From: Ruania alba
GTDB lineage: Bacteria; Actinomycetota; Actinomycetes; Actinomycetales; Beutenbergiaceae
NCBI RefSeq assembly: GCF_900105765.1
Contig: NZ_FNTX01000002.1
Coordinates: forward strand, 248,001-312,000
Direction: 5' to 3'
Length of the DNA: 64,000 bases
A program made the position numbers and the translations under genes. The notes under the pieces were generated by a model that saw nothing but the letters and a program-made list of their open reading frames with translations, searched no databases and was not told the origin of the DNA. This document shows, one piece after another, positions 43,691 through 53,096 of the stretch; position 1 is the first letter of the stretch, and each line of letters opens with the position of its first letter.

Positions 43691-44956
43691 ATGGCTACCA
43701 CCGTCCGACGCCGCGCACTCGTCGCGGCCGCACTCACCAGCGCTCTCGCCCTGACCGCCTGCAACACCGGCGGAGAAGCCAGCGGGAACGACAATCAGCT
43801 CACCATCTGGATGCAGACCAACGAGGACTCCCGTGCCGAGGCGATGGATCTGATGATCAGCGGGTTCCAGGAGACGCACCCCGACGTGGAGATCGTGGTC
43901 GAGGAACGGAACACGGACCCGCACAAGGACGCGATGCGCCGCGCGGCCGGCACCGAGGCCGGGCCGGACATCTACTGGTACTGGCGCGGTCCGGGGCTCG
44001 GCGGCGAGCTGGTCGACCTCGGCGTCAGCCTCGACCTGACCGAGTACTACGAGGAGTACGGCTGGGACGACCGTTTCACCGAACCGGCACTGGCGAACAT
44101 CACCCAGTACGGCGGCTACCACGGGGTGCCGTGGTCGGTGCAGGGACAAGGCATCTACTACAACAAGAACCTGTTCGAGCAGGCCGGCATCACCGAGCTG
44201 CCGACGAGCTATGACGAGCTCGCGGCGGTCGCCGACCAGCTCGCCGCCGCCGACATCACCCCGATGGCTCTCGGTGGCACCGTGAACTGGCACGTCATGC
44301 GCCTGCTGGACAACCTCCTGGAGACCTTCTGCGGCGTCGAGGTTGCCGACCGGCTGAACACCGAGCAGGCCGGCTGGGACTCCGAGGCCTGCGTCACCGA
44401 GGCATTCACCGAGCTGCAGACCTGGGGCGAGGACTACCTCAACGAGGGCTACATGGGCGTGGCCCAGGAGGACTCCGCCCAGCTGTTCTTCCAGGGCAAT
44501 GCCGCGATGACCATCGAAGGCACCTGGTTCAACCAGCAGCTCGTCGACAACGGCATGGACCCCGAGAACGTCGGAGTCTTCCTCTTCCCCACCGACACGA
44601 ACCGGATCTACGGCTTCGGTGAAGGTCCGTACGTGAACGCGATGAGCGACAACCCAGACCTGGCCGCCGAGTTCCTCGACTACATCACCAGCGCTGAGAT
44701 CCAGGAGCAGGTCTACCAGGCATGGGGCGCGATCTCGGTGAATCGGGAGGTCGAAGCGGACACCTCGAACCCGCTGAACAGCACCTGGGTGGAGTACTTC
44801 GCGAACTCGGAGGGCATCTTCACCAATAACGACCAGAACCTGAGCCTGGAGCAGACCACGGAGTACTGGCGGATCCAGAACTCCGTGCTCACCGGTGACA
44901 TCTCCCCTGAGGACGCCGGCAGCACGTTCCAGGAGTTCGTGGACAGTTCCTCCTGA
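43691..44956 (+). CDS. Sugar ABC transporter substrate-binding lipoprotein (family 1)
   Basis: 421 residues. The lipoprotein signal is RRRALVAAALTSALALTAC with lipobox LTAC. Mature text such as 'LTIWMQTNEDSRAEAMDLMISGFQETHPDVEIVVEERNTDPHKDAMRRAAGTEAGPDIYWYW', 'VPWSVQGQGIYYNKNLFEQAGI' and 'NAAMTIEGTWFNQQL' is typical of MalE/UgpB-like sugar-binding proteins. Acts with the two downstream permeases; no ATPase is encoded nearby, so a shared MsiK-type ATPase is likely, as is common in actinobacteria. Confidence 0.93.
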   Translation: MATTVRRRALVAAALTSALALTACNTGGEASGNDNQLTIWMQTNEDSRAEAMDLMISGFQETHPDVEIVVEERNTDPHKDAMRRAAGTEAGPDIYWYWRGPGLGGELVDLGVSLDLTEYYEEYGWDDRFTEPALANITQYGGYHGVPWSVQGQGIYYNKNLFEQAGITELPTSYDELAAVADQLAAADITPMALGGTVNWHVMRLLDNLLETFCGVEVADRLNTEQAGWDSEACVTEAFTELQTWGEDYLNEGYMGVAQEDSAQLFFQGNAAMTIEGTWFNQQLVDNGMDPENVGVFLFPTDTNRIYGFGEGPYVNAMSDNPDLAAEFLDYITSAEIQEQVYQAWGAISVNREVEADTSNPLNSTWVEYFANSEGIFTNNDQNLSLEQTTEYWRIQNSVLTGDISPEDAGSTFQEFVDSSS

Positions 44957-44963
44957 GGTGCCG

Positions 44964-45896
44964 ATGACCACGCACACCTCCGCCGCTCCCCAGTCGGCGT
45001 CGCACCCCCGCGGCGTCAACCGGGGACGCGGTCTCCGCGCCGTCCCATTCCTGGTGCCCGCGACTCTGCTGTACGTGTACTTCCTCGCGTACCCGATGAT
45101 CGACTCGGTGCGCCTGTCGTTCTTCGAGTGGTCCGGTTTCCGCACCGAGGAACCGGTCTGGGTGGGTCTGCAGAACTACGTCCGCCTGTTCACCTCGGAC
45201 CCGGTGTTCTGGACGGCGGCGAAGAACTCCATCATCTGGGTGGCACTCTCACTCGCACTACCAGTGACGCTCGGGCTGGTCATCGCCCTCGGCCTGAACC
45301 GGGCGATGCTCGGCCGCAACACGATGCGGGCGGTGATCTACCTGCCGGCCGTGTTCGCACCGATCACGGTGGCCGCCATGTGGCGGTGGATCTACAACCC
45401 CACGCTGGGGGCGCTGAACCAGTTCCTCACCGCGATCGGCCTCGAGTCCTGGACGCAGCAGTGGTTGGGGGACCCCACCTTCGCCCTGTACTCGGTCTTC
45501 GCCGCGTCGGTGTGGACCGGAGTCGGCTTCACGATGGTGCTCTTCCTCGCCGGACTGCAGCAGGTCCCGCCGGAACTGGTCGATGCCGCGAGGGTCGATG
45601 GCGCCGGGCGGTGGCAGGTGTTCCGGAACGTGACGGTGCCGGCGCTGCGCCCCACCACTGCGGTCGTGGTGATCCTGACGATCATCAACTCGCTCAAGGT
45701 GTTCGACCTGGTGGTCGGGATGACCGGGGGTGGCCCCGCCCAGTCCACCCAGGTACTCGCCCTGTGGTCCTATACCCAGTCCTTCGCGAACCACACCTTC
45801 GGCCTGGGAGGGGCGACGGCGACCGTTCTGCTGGTCATGTCGCTCGCCCTGGTCGTGCCGTACCTGGTGTGGGCGCTGAGAGGAGACGACCGATGA
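44964..45896 (+). CDS. Sugar ABC transporter permease (MalF type)
   Basis: 310 residues with six helices and the EAA loop 'VPPELVDAARVDGAGRWQVFRNVTVPAL'. Opening 'AVPFLVPATLLYVYFLAYPMIDSVRLSFFEW' and 'WVGLQNYVRLFTSDPVFWTAAKNSIIWV' are characteristic of MalF-type permeases. ATG 44964 follows the binding-protein stop by seven bases and is preferred to an in-frame upstream start inside that gene. Confidence 0.94.
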   Translation: MTTHTSAAPQSASHPRGVNRGRGLRAVPFLVPATLLYVYFLAYPMIDSVRLSFFEWSGFRTEEPVWVGLQNYVRLFTSDPVFWTAAKNSIIWVALSLALPVTLGLVIALGLNRAMLGRNTMRAVIYLPAVFAPITVAAMWRWIYNPTLGALNQFLTAIGLESWTQQWLGDPTFALYSVFAASVWTGVGFTMVLFLAGLQQVPPELVDAARVDGAGRWQVFRNVTVPALRPTTAVVVILTIINSLKVFDLVVGMTGGGPAQSTQVLALWSYTQSFANHTFGLGGATATVLLVMSLALVVPYLVWALRGDDR

Positions 45897-46783
45897 CGGC
45901 CACGACCGTCGCCCGTCCGACCGGCACGCGCGCACCGGAGGGTCCGCGCCGCCGTCGGCCCACCGACTGGACCGGGGTCGGCCTGTGGGTCTCGCTCGTG
46001 ATCACCTGCCTGATCTGGGCGATCCCGTTCATCTTCATGTTCCTGACGGCGGTGAAGACGCAGGCGGACGTGAGCACCCGGCCGGTCTGGGCGCTGCCCG
46101 AGCTGTGGGCGTGGGGAAACTTCGCCGAGGGCGCCGCGACCGGTGACCTGTGGAACACGGGCCTGAACAGCCTGTTGGTCTCCGTGATCAAGGTGCCACT
46201 CGGCCTGCTGCTGGCGGCAGCCGCGGCCTACGTGCTGGGGACCATCCGGTTCCGGCGACACAAGCTGGTGGTGGCGATCTTCGCCGTCGGTTCGATGGTG
46301 CCGATCCAGATCGCCCTGGGGCCCTTGTTCAACACGATGCTGAGCCTGGGACTGCTGGACTCGCTCCCCGGCCTGATCCTGCCGTACCTGGCGTTCGGCA
46401 TCCCGTACCAGATCTTCATGCTCTACGGCTTCTTCCGTGCCATCCCGGACGAGATGATCGAGTCCGCCCGGGTGGACGGTGCCTCGACGTTGCGGATCTT
46501 CTGGCAGATCTGCCTGCCGATGGCCAAGCCCGCGCTCGCGGCGCTGTTCATCCTGGACTTCGTGGCCACCTGGAACGAGTACGCCATCGCTGTGACATTG
46601 CTGCAGAGCCAGGCCAACTACACGATCCCGCTCGCGGTACAGAACTTCAGCACCCAGTTCTCCACCGACTACGGACAACTGAACGCCTTCATCTTCATGT
46701 CAGCCATCCCCGTGCTGATCGTGTACCTGATGTTCCAGCGGTACTTCGTGCAGGGCGCGTTCGCGGGGTCGGTGAAGGGCTGA
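45893..46783 (+). CDS. Sugar ABC transporter permease (MalG type)
   Basis: 296 residues, six helices, EAA loop 'PDEMIESARVDGASTLRIFWQICLPMAKPAL' and C-terminal 'FQRYFVQGAFAGSVKG', the classic MalG ending. Overlaps the previous permease by ATGA. The long N-terminal extension in the same frame belongs to the other gene's shadow and was discarded. Confidence 0.95.
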   Translation: MTATTVARPTGTRAPEGPRRRRPTDWTGVGLWVSLVITCLIWAIPFIFMFLTAVKTQADVSTRPVWALPELWAWGNFAEGAATGDLWNTGLNSLLVSVIKVPLGLLLAAAAAYVLGTIRFRRHKLVVAIFAVGSMVPIQIALGPLFNTMLSLGLLDSLPGLILPYLAFGIPYQIFMLYGFFRAIPDEMIESARVDGASTLRIFWQICLPMAKPALAALFILDFVATWNEYAIAVTLLQSQANYTIPLAVQNFSTQFSTDYGQLNAFIFMSAIPVLIVYLMFQRYFVQGAFAGSVKG

Positions 46784-46861
46784 GCGGAGGCCACCTGTCA
46801 CCGGCTCCCCTTGTGGACGGCCCGCGACTCCATCGGCAGACCCTTCATAGAGTTGTCGACC

Positions 46862-47566
46862 ATGCCCCCGGCACTGACTCGACTCATCTATGTGGACGAT
46901 TCCGGGCACCCGAGTCAAGGGCTCGTCGTCTACGGATGGGTCGAGTGCTCACCGGACCGGTGGGCGGACGTGCTCTCGTCCTGGCTCGATACTCGCAAGC
47001 GCCTCTGGCGCGAGTACGGGATTCCCGTTTCCCGAGAGCTCCACTCGACGGACTATGTCAACGGCCGCGGCCGGATCTCACGTCGGGTCCCCCGCCGCTA
47101 TGTCCGTGCCGGGGTCGAGCAGTGGAAGGACTTTGGGCGCGAGGTTGCCCGCGAGTGCCTGGAGACAATCCGTTCCACCGGGGGAATCCGCGTGGGAGCC
47201 GTCTGGAGACCGGGGTCACCAGAGGAGCTCACTCGCAATCGCCGAGCGACCTACGAAGCGCTACTCACGAGACTCCAGCACGAGCTGGTCGCCATGGACG
47301 CCCTCGCGATGGTGTTCATGGATGGCGACGGGAGCGACCCCACCTACCGCTCGTGCCATCGCGCACTCAGTCTGCAGGACCGACATGTCATCGAGGACGC
47401 GGTTCATCTTGACTCGAGGGAATCACGCCTCGTGCAGATGGCCGACCTCGTCGCGTGGAGCGCCATGGCACACGTGGACCGGCACGAGGCCAACATATTC
47501 GCGTGGTCGTGGTACCAGACGTATCTCTCTGAGCGAGACCCGTGGCGAGAGCCCCAGCAGGTCTGA
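46862..47566 (+). CDS. DUF3800 protein
   Basis: 234 residues. It begins MPPALTRLIYVDDSGHPSQG, and the 'IYVDDSG' Asp pair near the N-terminus and 'DLVAWSAMAHVDRHE' near the end match DUF3800, an RNase-H-like fold of unknown function often seen in variable or mobile regions. Its base composition looks less GC-rich than its neighbours. It separates the sugar ABC operon from the SorC/transketolase operon and looks like a later insertion. An in-frame start at 46811 is less likely. Confidence 0.82.
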   Translation: MPPALTRLIYVDDSGHPSQGLVVYGWVECSPDRWADVLSSWLDTRKRLWREYGIPVSRELHSTDYVNGRGRISRRVPRRYVRAGVEQWKDFGREVARECLETIRSTGGIRVGAVWRPGSPEELTRNRRATYEALLTRLQHELVAMDALAMVFMDGDGSDPTYRSCHRALSLQDRHVIEDAVHLDSRESRLVQMADLVAWSAMAHVDRHEANIFAWSWYQTYLSERDPWREPQQV

Positions 47567-47687
47567 AGAGGCCCAGAAACAGCTGGACCCCCTGCTCCAC
47601 GTGTGTGGGGGGGTCCGCAATTTCACGGTATCACCAGAGGCCGGGCGTTGAACAGGGCTTGTGCACACCGAGCAAGGAAACACATCC

Positions 47688-48653
47688 TCACCCCCCGAGC
47701 AGATACCTCGCCGTCCGGCTGTCCGTGATCAGCACATCCACCCAGCCACCCCGAACGGCACCGCGGATCGCATCCCACTTCCGCTCACCACCGGCCACGC
47801 CGACCGTGCGTGGGACGGCTTTCAGCTGCTCGGTGCCGATGCCCACCACCCGGTCGTCCAGGTCACTGACCACCGGCGCCCCATCGGTGTCATAGAACCG
47901 CAGACACACATCGCCGACGGCGCCGAGGTCCCGCAACCGGGCCAGCTCCTCCTCGCCCAGCGCATTGCCGGACTCGAGCAGCAGCGGGGAAGGCTGCACG
48001 CTCCCGATCCCGGCGAGCACCACGGTGAGGTCGTCCCACGCCTGCACGAGTTCCTGGGCGTAGGGCTCGGCGAGCAGGGCATCGCGCAGCGCCGGGCCCG
48101 CCACGATGCCGGGTGCCGGCAGGTACCGCGGGACGGCCTTGGTCACCCGGGCGAGCCGGTCCGCGAGCTGGGTGGCCTGCACCTGCACGTTCGGCCGGCC
48201 CACCCCGCCGAGGACCTGGACCACATCGGTCGCCGCGCGGGTGTTGCGGGGAGTCATCGCCTCCACCGTCGCCAGCAACGTGGACGACCACGAGGAGATG
48301 CCCACCCGGTCCTTACCGGTCAGCGTCGTCTCCAGGTACCCCGCCGCCGCAGATCCCAGCGCCGAGAGCAGACCGGTCTCGGTCTCGTCGACGTCGGCGA
48401 TCACCACATCCGCGAGCCCGAAGGCGTCCTTGAGCTCCTGCTCCAGCGCGGCATGCACCCCCGCCGGCGGCACCACGATCGTGCGCACCACCCCGATCTG
48501 CACGGCTTCCTTCAGCAACCGGGACACCCGGGACTGGCTGATGTGCAGACGCTCGGCGATCTCCGGCTGCAGCACCCCCTGCTCGTGATACATGAGGGCG
48601 ACCTTGGTCAGCAGCGAGAGGCGCTCTGACGCGGGCTGGGTCACCGTGGGCAT
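47688..48653 (-). CDS. SorC/DeoR-family sugar-binding transcriptional regulator
   Basis: 321 residues. N-terminal HTH (VALMYHEQGVLQPEIAERLHISQSRVSRLLKEAVQIGVVRTIV) is followed by the sugar-binding SorC domain (LEQELKDAFGLADVVIAD...LGSAAAGYLETTLTGKDRVGISSWSSTLLATVEAM; VLAGIGSV; VGDVCLRFYDTDGAPV; VGIGTEQLKAVPRTVGVAGGERKWDAIRGAVRGGWVDVLITD). The effector is probably a phosphorylated sugar from the adjacent pathway. It is last in the transketolase operon (nine bases after the isomerase gene's end). Confidence 0.93.
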   Translation of the reverse strand: MPTVTQPASERLSLLTKVALMYHEQGVLQPEIAERLHISQSRVSRLLKEAVQIGVVRTIVVPPAGVHAALEQELKDAFGLADVVIADVDETETGLLSALGSAAAGYLETTLTGKDRVGISSWSSTLLATVEAMTPRNTRAATDVVQVLGGVGRPNVQVQATQLADRLARVTKAVPRYLPAPGIVAGPALRDALLAEPYAQELVQAWDDLTVVLAGIGSVQPSPLLLESGNALGEEELARLRDLGAVGDVCLRFYDTDGAPVVSDLDDRVVGIGTEQLKAVPRTVGVAGGERKWDAIRGAVRGGWVDVLITDSRTARYLLGG

Positions 48654-48662
48654 GCAGACAGG

Positions 48663-49640
48663 CTAGTCGACACCGAATAGCGCGTCTTGCGCGATCCGCC
48701 CGGCTGCCACGGCGTCGTGCCTGGCCTGCGCCTGTGCCAGCGCGTCCATGTCGAGCCGGTCGAGCCCTCGCTCCACCCGCTTCAGGAAGTCGATCGCCCA
48801 GGTGGCCGCCTGCACGCTGTCCTCCCGGAACGGGAACTGGTCGAGCTGCCAGACGCCCTCCCAGCCGTTGCGGCGCAGCACGTGGAAGAACTCGAACAGC
48901 TCGATCGGGTGCACGGACCCGGCGATCATGTCGTCGTCCCAGCCGCGCAGGTTGTCGTTGACGTCCATCCCGAACAGCCGCCCGTAGTCGATCGCCAGCT
49001 GTGCCGCGTCGGCCGGCGACTCCCCGCCGAAGAGTGCGTGCCCGAAGTCGAGCAGGATTCCGACGTTCGGCAGCCCGATCTTCTCGATCCCCAGCAGGGT
49101 GCGGGCCACCGAGTCAAAGCTCATGTGCACCCGCGGCTCGCGCGGCTTGTACTCGATCACGAACTTCAGGTCCGGGTTCTCCTGCGCGAGCTGACCCACG
49201 CCGTCGAGGGAGTTCTTCCACAGGGCGCCGTGGTCCACCTGGAAGGGGTAGTCCCAGCCGTCCTGACCGGGCCAGAGCTTGACGTAGTCGGCGCCGAAGT
49301 GGCGCACCACGCCGGCAGCCTCGGTGCACAGCTCGTGGGCGAGGCGGCGCACGCCCGGGTCGGGGTTGGTGAAGGAGCCCTTGGCGAACACGCGGGTGTA
49401 GATCTCCGGGGTGATGCCGATGACGTCGAGCCCCGCCTGCTCCAGCCCGGCGCCGATCTGCTCGTTGCTGAAGTCGCCCCCGAAGAAGGGGTAGTTCAGG
49501 TCCACCACGGACAGGTCGGGCACCTGGCCGGCCAACGCAATGGCGTCCAGGATGGTGCGCGGCTCGCCGTAGCCGTCGGTGGCGTACCGGTCCACGTAGG
49601 TGGCGAAGTGCCAGATGCCGGCACCGTATCGCTGAGTCAT
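48663..49640 (-). CDS. Xylose-isomerase-like TIM-barrel sugar isomerase (candidate D-apiose isomerase)
   Basis: 325 residues of the AP-endonuclease-2/sugar phosphate isomerase family. Likely metal ligands are the Glu of '[11 protein letters not shown]', the Asp of '[16 protein letters not shown]' and His/Asp of 'GMDVNDN', with the final Asp in '[11 protein letters not shown]'. N-terminus '[21 protein letters not shown]' is distinctive. It is followed by an FGGY kinase and split transketolase subunits, the enzyme set reported for D-apiose catabolism (isomerase, apulose kinase, apulose-4-phosphate transketolase). Another ketose/aldose isomerisation is possible. Confidence 0.8.
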   Translation of the reverse strand: MTQRYGAGIWHFATYVDRYATDGYGEPRTILDAIALAGQVPDLSVVDLNYPFFGGDFSNEQIGAGLEQAGLDVIGITPEIYTRVFAKGSFTNPDPGVRRLAHELCTEAAGVVRHFGADYVKLWPGQDGWDYPFQVDHGALWKNSLDGVGQLAQENPDLKFVIEYKPREPRVHMSFDSVARTLLGIEKIGLPNVGILLDFGHALFGGESPADAAQLAIDYGRLFGMDVNDNLRGWDDDMIAGSVHPIELFEFFHVLRRNGWEGVWQLDQFPFREDSVQAATWAIDFLKRVERGLDRLDMDALAQAQARHDAVAAGRIAQDALFGVD

Positions 49641-49665
49641 GAGGGGTCCTCTTCTCTCGCCTTGG

Positions 49666-51129
49666 TCACTGCGTCAGTCCTCGTGCCCGCCCGACGGCGG
49701 CCGCCCACCTCTGTCTGCGGGCGTCCGCCCGCGTGGGGTCGAGCCGGGGGGTGAAGATGTCGGGGCCTCCCTGACCCGCGGGCGCGGGCGGTGCGTCGGC
49801 CCACAATCCCGCCACGTCCCCGGCCAGGTGCGCGGCGCCAAGGGCGGACAGGTCACTCACCCGCGCCCGGTGCACCTGCCGACCGGAGAGGTCGGCCTGG
49901 TGCTGCATCAGCCAGTCGTTCCCGGAGCCGCCGCCGTCGGCGAGCACGGTGGTCACGGGTGTGCCGGCGCCGGCGACCGCCGCCAGCACATCCTCGATCT
50001 GCAGTACGACGGCGTCCACAGCAGCCCGGGCGACCTCGGCGCGCCCGGTGCCCAGCGTCATTCCGGTGAGGGCGGCCTGGGCTGCGGTGTCCCACCAGGG
50101 CGCTCCCAGGCCGGAGAAAGCGGGCACCAGATCGACTCCACCGTCGGATGCGTCGGCGGCCAGGGTGGCCAGGTCGGGCACACTCACCCCCAGCAGCTCG
50201 GCTGCCCATACGAGGGTGGCTCCCGAGGCGAGGATGTTGCCCTCCAGGGCGAGCTGCGCCGTCGGGCCTCGTTGCCAGGCGAGGGTGCGCACCAGCCCTT
50301 CCGACGGCGGAGCCTCCTCGGCCAGGGCCATCACCGAGGAGCCGGTGCCGTAGGTGACCTTCACCTCGCCGGGGCGGCGGGCGCCGTGCCCGTAGAGGCT
50401 GGCGTGGGAGTCGCCGAGTACGGCGGTCAGGGGTGCGGTGATCCCGCCCCAGTCGGCGCTGGCGGCCGGTTCGTCGGAGGCCACCACGCGCGGCAGCGCA
50501 TCGGCCGGGATGGCGAAGCGGTCGAGCAGTTCGGGTGCCCAGTCGGCGGTGGCCAGGTCGAGCAGCTGGGTGCGGCTGGCGTTGCCGGCCTCGATGCGGT
50601 GCTCGCCGGAGATGCGGGTGACGATCCAGGAGTCCACGGTGCCCAGGCAGATCTCACCGGCGCGGGCTCGGCTGCGATCCGGGTCCACCCGGTCCAGCAG
50701 CCAGGCGAACTTCAGTGCGGAGAACATCGGGTCCACGGGGAGGCCGGTGATCTCCTGGACGCGTGCGGCGTCGGCGGCATCGACGGCGTTCGCGGCGTCG
50801 CTGGTGCGCCGGTCCTGCCAGCCGAGGACCGGTCCGAGGGGTTCGCCGGTGCGGCGGTCCCAGACCAGTGCGGACTCGCGTTGGGTGCTCAGGCCGACGC
50901 TTGCCACCGCACCGCTGGTGTCGACGGCCGCGTCGGTCAGGGCGTCCCGGACGGCGGTGTGCACACTGGCGAGCAGCTCCCCGGCGTCCTGCTCCACCCA
51001 TCCCGGATGGGGGTGGGCCAGGGAGACGGGCACGCTCGCCCGCCCCACCACCAGGCCGCGCGGATCCACCACCAGCGCCTTCGTGGCGCTGGTGCCCTGG
51101 TCCACACTGACCACGAGCGGTTCAGGCAC
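49666..51129 (-). CDS. FGGY-family carbohydrate kinase (candidate D-apulose kinase)
   Basis: 487 residues. N-terminal '[20 protein letters not shown]' and '[14 protein letters not shown]' are FGGY signatures. '[29 protein letters not shown]', '[12 protein letters not shown]' (ATP phosphate loop) and '[26 protein letters not shown]' complete the pattern, with the catalytic Asp in '[17 protein letters not shown]'-region context. It overlaps the transketolase C-terminal subunit gene by eight bases. Substrate assignment to apulose rests on operon context; xylulose or erythrulose are alternatives. Confidence 0.87.
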   Translation of the reverse strand: MPEPLVVSVDQGTSATKALVVDPRGLVVGRASVPVSLAHPHPGWVEQDAGELLASVHTAVRDALTDAAVDTSGAVASVGLSTQRESALVWDRRTGEPLGPVLGWQDRRTSDAANAVDAADAARVQEITGLPVDPMFSALKFAWLLDRVDPDRSRARAGEICLGTVDSWIVTRISGEHRIEAGNASRTQLLDLATADWAPELLDRFAIPADALPRVVASDEPAASADWGGITAPLTAVLGDSHASLYGHGARRPGEVKVTYGTGSSVMALAEEAPPSEGLVRTLAWQRGPTAQLALEGNILASGATLVWAAELLGVSVPDLATLAADASDGGVDLVPAFSGLGAPWWDTAAQAALTGMTLGTGRAEVARAAVDAVVLQIEDVLAAVAGAGTPVTTVLADGGGSGNDWLMQHQADLSGRQVHRARVSDLSALGAAHLAGDVAGLWADAPPAPAGQGGPDIFTPRLDPTRADARRQRWAAAVGRARGLTQ

Positions 51130-52081
51130 GGGCGATCCCCGCTTTCGCGGCTTCGGCGAGGTGCTCGGGATCGAGGCCGAAGTGGGTGAGCAGCGCGTTC
51201 GTGCTGCCGGTCGGAGCGAGCTCGTGCAGGCCGAGGATCTCCACCGGGACCCGCTGCCCTGCGGGCAATCCGGCGACCACGCTGGCCACGGCGGCCCCGA
51301 GTCCGCCGGAGACGTTCGCCTCCTCGGCGGTGACGATCGCGCGCGTCTGCGCGGCGGCTGAGTGCACCGCCTCCGTGTCGAACGGTGCGAGCCAGGAGGC
51401 GTTCAGCACCCGCGCGGTGACACCATCGGCTGCGAGTGCATCGGCGGCCTGGAGGGCGCGGGAGACCATGGTGCCGGCGGCGATGATCGTGACGTCCGTG
51501 CCGTCCCGCAGCTGCTGGAACCGGCCCCGCTCGAGGGCGGTGGACTCGGGCAGGTCGGGCACCTTGTGCCGCCCGACCCGCATGAACGTCGGGCGCGGTT
51601 CGGCGGCGAGCATCCGCACCGCCTCCCGGGTCTGTGCGCGGTCGGCGGGAAGCACGATGTCCAGCCCGGGCAGGGCGCGCAGCCAGGATAGGTCTTCCAC
51701 GGAGTGGTGTGTAGGTCCGAGCTCGCCGTAGGCCATCCCTGGGCTCATTCCGCACAGGATCACCGGGTGCTGGGAGTAGGCCACGTCCGCCTTGATCTGC
51801 TCCAGGGACCGGCCGGCGAGGAAGGGCGCGGCGGCGCACACGAACGGCACGAAGCCCATACTCGCAAGCCCGGCGCCCACGCCCACCATGTTCTGCTCGG
51901 CGATCCCGACATTGATCAGCCGGTCCGGGAAGCGTTCGCGGAACTCCACCAGATTGCTTGAGCCGACCGAGTCGTTGCACACGGCCACCACTCGAGGGTC
52001 GGCCGCTGCGAGCGCCATGAGCTCCTCGGCAAACGCCTTGCGGTTGTCGTGCACGGGGGCTGCGACGTCGACGGCGGTCAT
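51122..52081 (-). CDS. Transketolase, C-terminal subunit
   Basis: 319 residues covering the pyrimidine-binding and C-terminal domains. 'RLINVGIAEQNMVGVGAGLASMGFVPFVCAAAPFLAGRSLEQIKAD' contains the catalytic Glu (EQN), and 'SPGMAYGELGPTHHSVEDLSWLRALPGLDIVLPADRAQT' is classic. 'VTAEEANVSGGLGAAVASVVA' is the C-terminal domain. Split transketolases are usually found in dedicated sugar pathways (1-deoxy sugars, apulose-4-phosphate). ATG 52081 has AAAGGAG nine bases upstream. Confidence 0.92.
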   Translation of the reverse strand: MTAVDVAAPVHDNRKAFAEELMALAAADPRVVAVCNDSVGSSNLVEFRERFPDRLINVGIAEQNMVGVGAGLASMGFVPFVCAAAPFLAGRSLEQIKADVAYSQHPVILCGMSPGMAYGELGPTHHSVEDLSWLRALPGLDIVLPADRAQTREAVRMLAAEPRPTFMRVGRHKVPDLPESTALERGRFQQLRDGTDVTIIAAGTMVSRALQAADALAADGVTARVLNASWLAPFDTEAVHSAAAQTRAIVTAEEANVSGGLGAAVASVVAGLPAGQRVPVEILGLHELAPTGSTNALLTHFGLDPEHLAEAAKAGIARA

Positions 52082-52166
52082 GCTGTGCTCCTTTCGCCTG
52101 CCCACTGCGGCGCCTCACTCCGGTGTACCTCGTCCCTCGGCACCCCTACGCGGGGGCTCCTCGCGG

Positions 52167-53096
52167 TCATGCTGTCGCCCCGTCGCCTGCTAGCTCCAGG
52201 AGGGCCTGCCCGGCCTGCTCGTCAGTCGGCACCTTGTGGTGCCACTCGACCCGGTCTTCCATGAAGCTGATTCCTTTGCCCTTGATCGTGTTGGCGATGA
52301 CGGCGACCGGCCGGCCCGTGGTGGACGGTGCGTATGCCGCCATCAGCGCCAGGTGGTCGTGCCCGTCCACGGACCGCACCTCACACCCGAAGGCGCTGAG
52401 CCGTGCGTCCAGCGGGTCGAGCGCGTTCGTGTCCTCGGTGCGCGCGCCCTGCTGCAGCCGGTTCCGGTCGACCACCAGCGTGAGGTTCTTGAGGCCGAAG
52501 TGCGCGGCGGCCATGAGTGCCTCCCAGTTGCTGCCCTCTTGCAGTTCCCCGTCCCCGACCACCACGAACACTCGAGCCGCCGAACCGGACAGCTGCGCCC
52601 CGATCGCCTGCCCGACGGCAACCGGCAGACCGTGCCCGAGCGGCCCGGTGTTCGTCTCGACCCCGGGGACCTTCACCCGGTTGGGATGACCGTTCAGCGC
52701 GGATCCCTCGGCCATGAAGGTGTCCAGCTCCTTCGGGGAGAAGTAGCCGCAGGAGGCGAGGGTGGCATACAGGGCGGCGGCACAGTGGCCCTTGCTGAGG
52801 ATGAACCGGTCCCGGCCCTCCGGCAGGTCGCCCGGGTCGATCCGCAACGTGCCGTAGAACAACGTGGTGAGGATGTCGGTCACCGACATGTCCCCGCCCA
52901 CGTGTCCCTGGCCCGCGGTCATGATCATCTGCACCACACGGCGTCGAGTGGCCTGTGCTCGACCGGCCAGCGAGGCGGCCTTCTCGGCGGGCTCGGCCGC
53001 AGCGATGCGATCGCGCTCGGCGCGCCAGATCTGCACCTGCTCGAGGTCCGTCGTCAGCATCTCCGCATATCCATTCAATAGTGATCTTGTGTGCAT
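52167..53096 (-). CDS. Transketolase, N-terminal subunit
   Basis: Up to 309 residues, the TPP pyrophosphate-binding half. 'AQATRRRVVQMIMTAGQGHVGGDMSVTDILTTLFYGTL', 'FILSKGHCAAALYATLASCGYFSPKELDTFM', 'ETNTGPLGHGLPVAVGQAIGAQLSG' and the Mg-TPP motif 'VVVGDGELQEGSNWEALMAAAHFGLKNLTLVVDRN' are all present. The start is uncertain: ATG 53096 (MHTRSLLNGYAEML) or ATG 53060 (MLTTDLEQVQI); neither has a strong ribosome site. First gene of the isomerase/kinase/transketolase operon. Confidence 0.92.
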   Translation of the reverse strand: MHTRSLLNGYAEMLTTDLEQVQIWRAERDRIAAAEPAEKAASLAGRAQATRRRVVQMIMTAGQGHVGGDMSVTDILTTLFYGTLRIDPGDLPEGRDRFILSKGHCAAALYATLASCGYFSPKELDTFMAEGSALNGHPNRVKVPGVETNTGPLGHGLPVAVGQAIGAQLSGSAARVFVVVGDGELQEGSNWEALMAAAHFGLKNLTLVVDRNRLQQGARTEDTNALDPLDARLSAFGCEVRSVDGHDHLALMAAYAPSTTGRPVAVIANTIKGKGISFMEDRVEWHHKVPTDEQAGQALLELAGDGATA

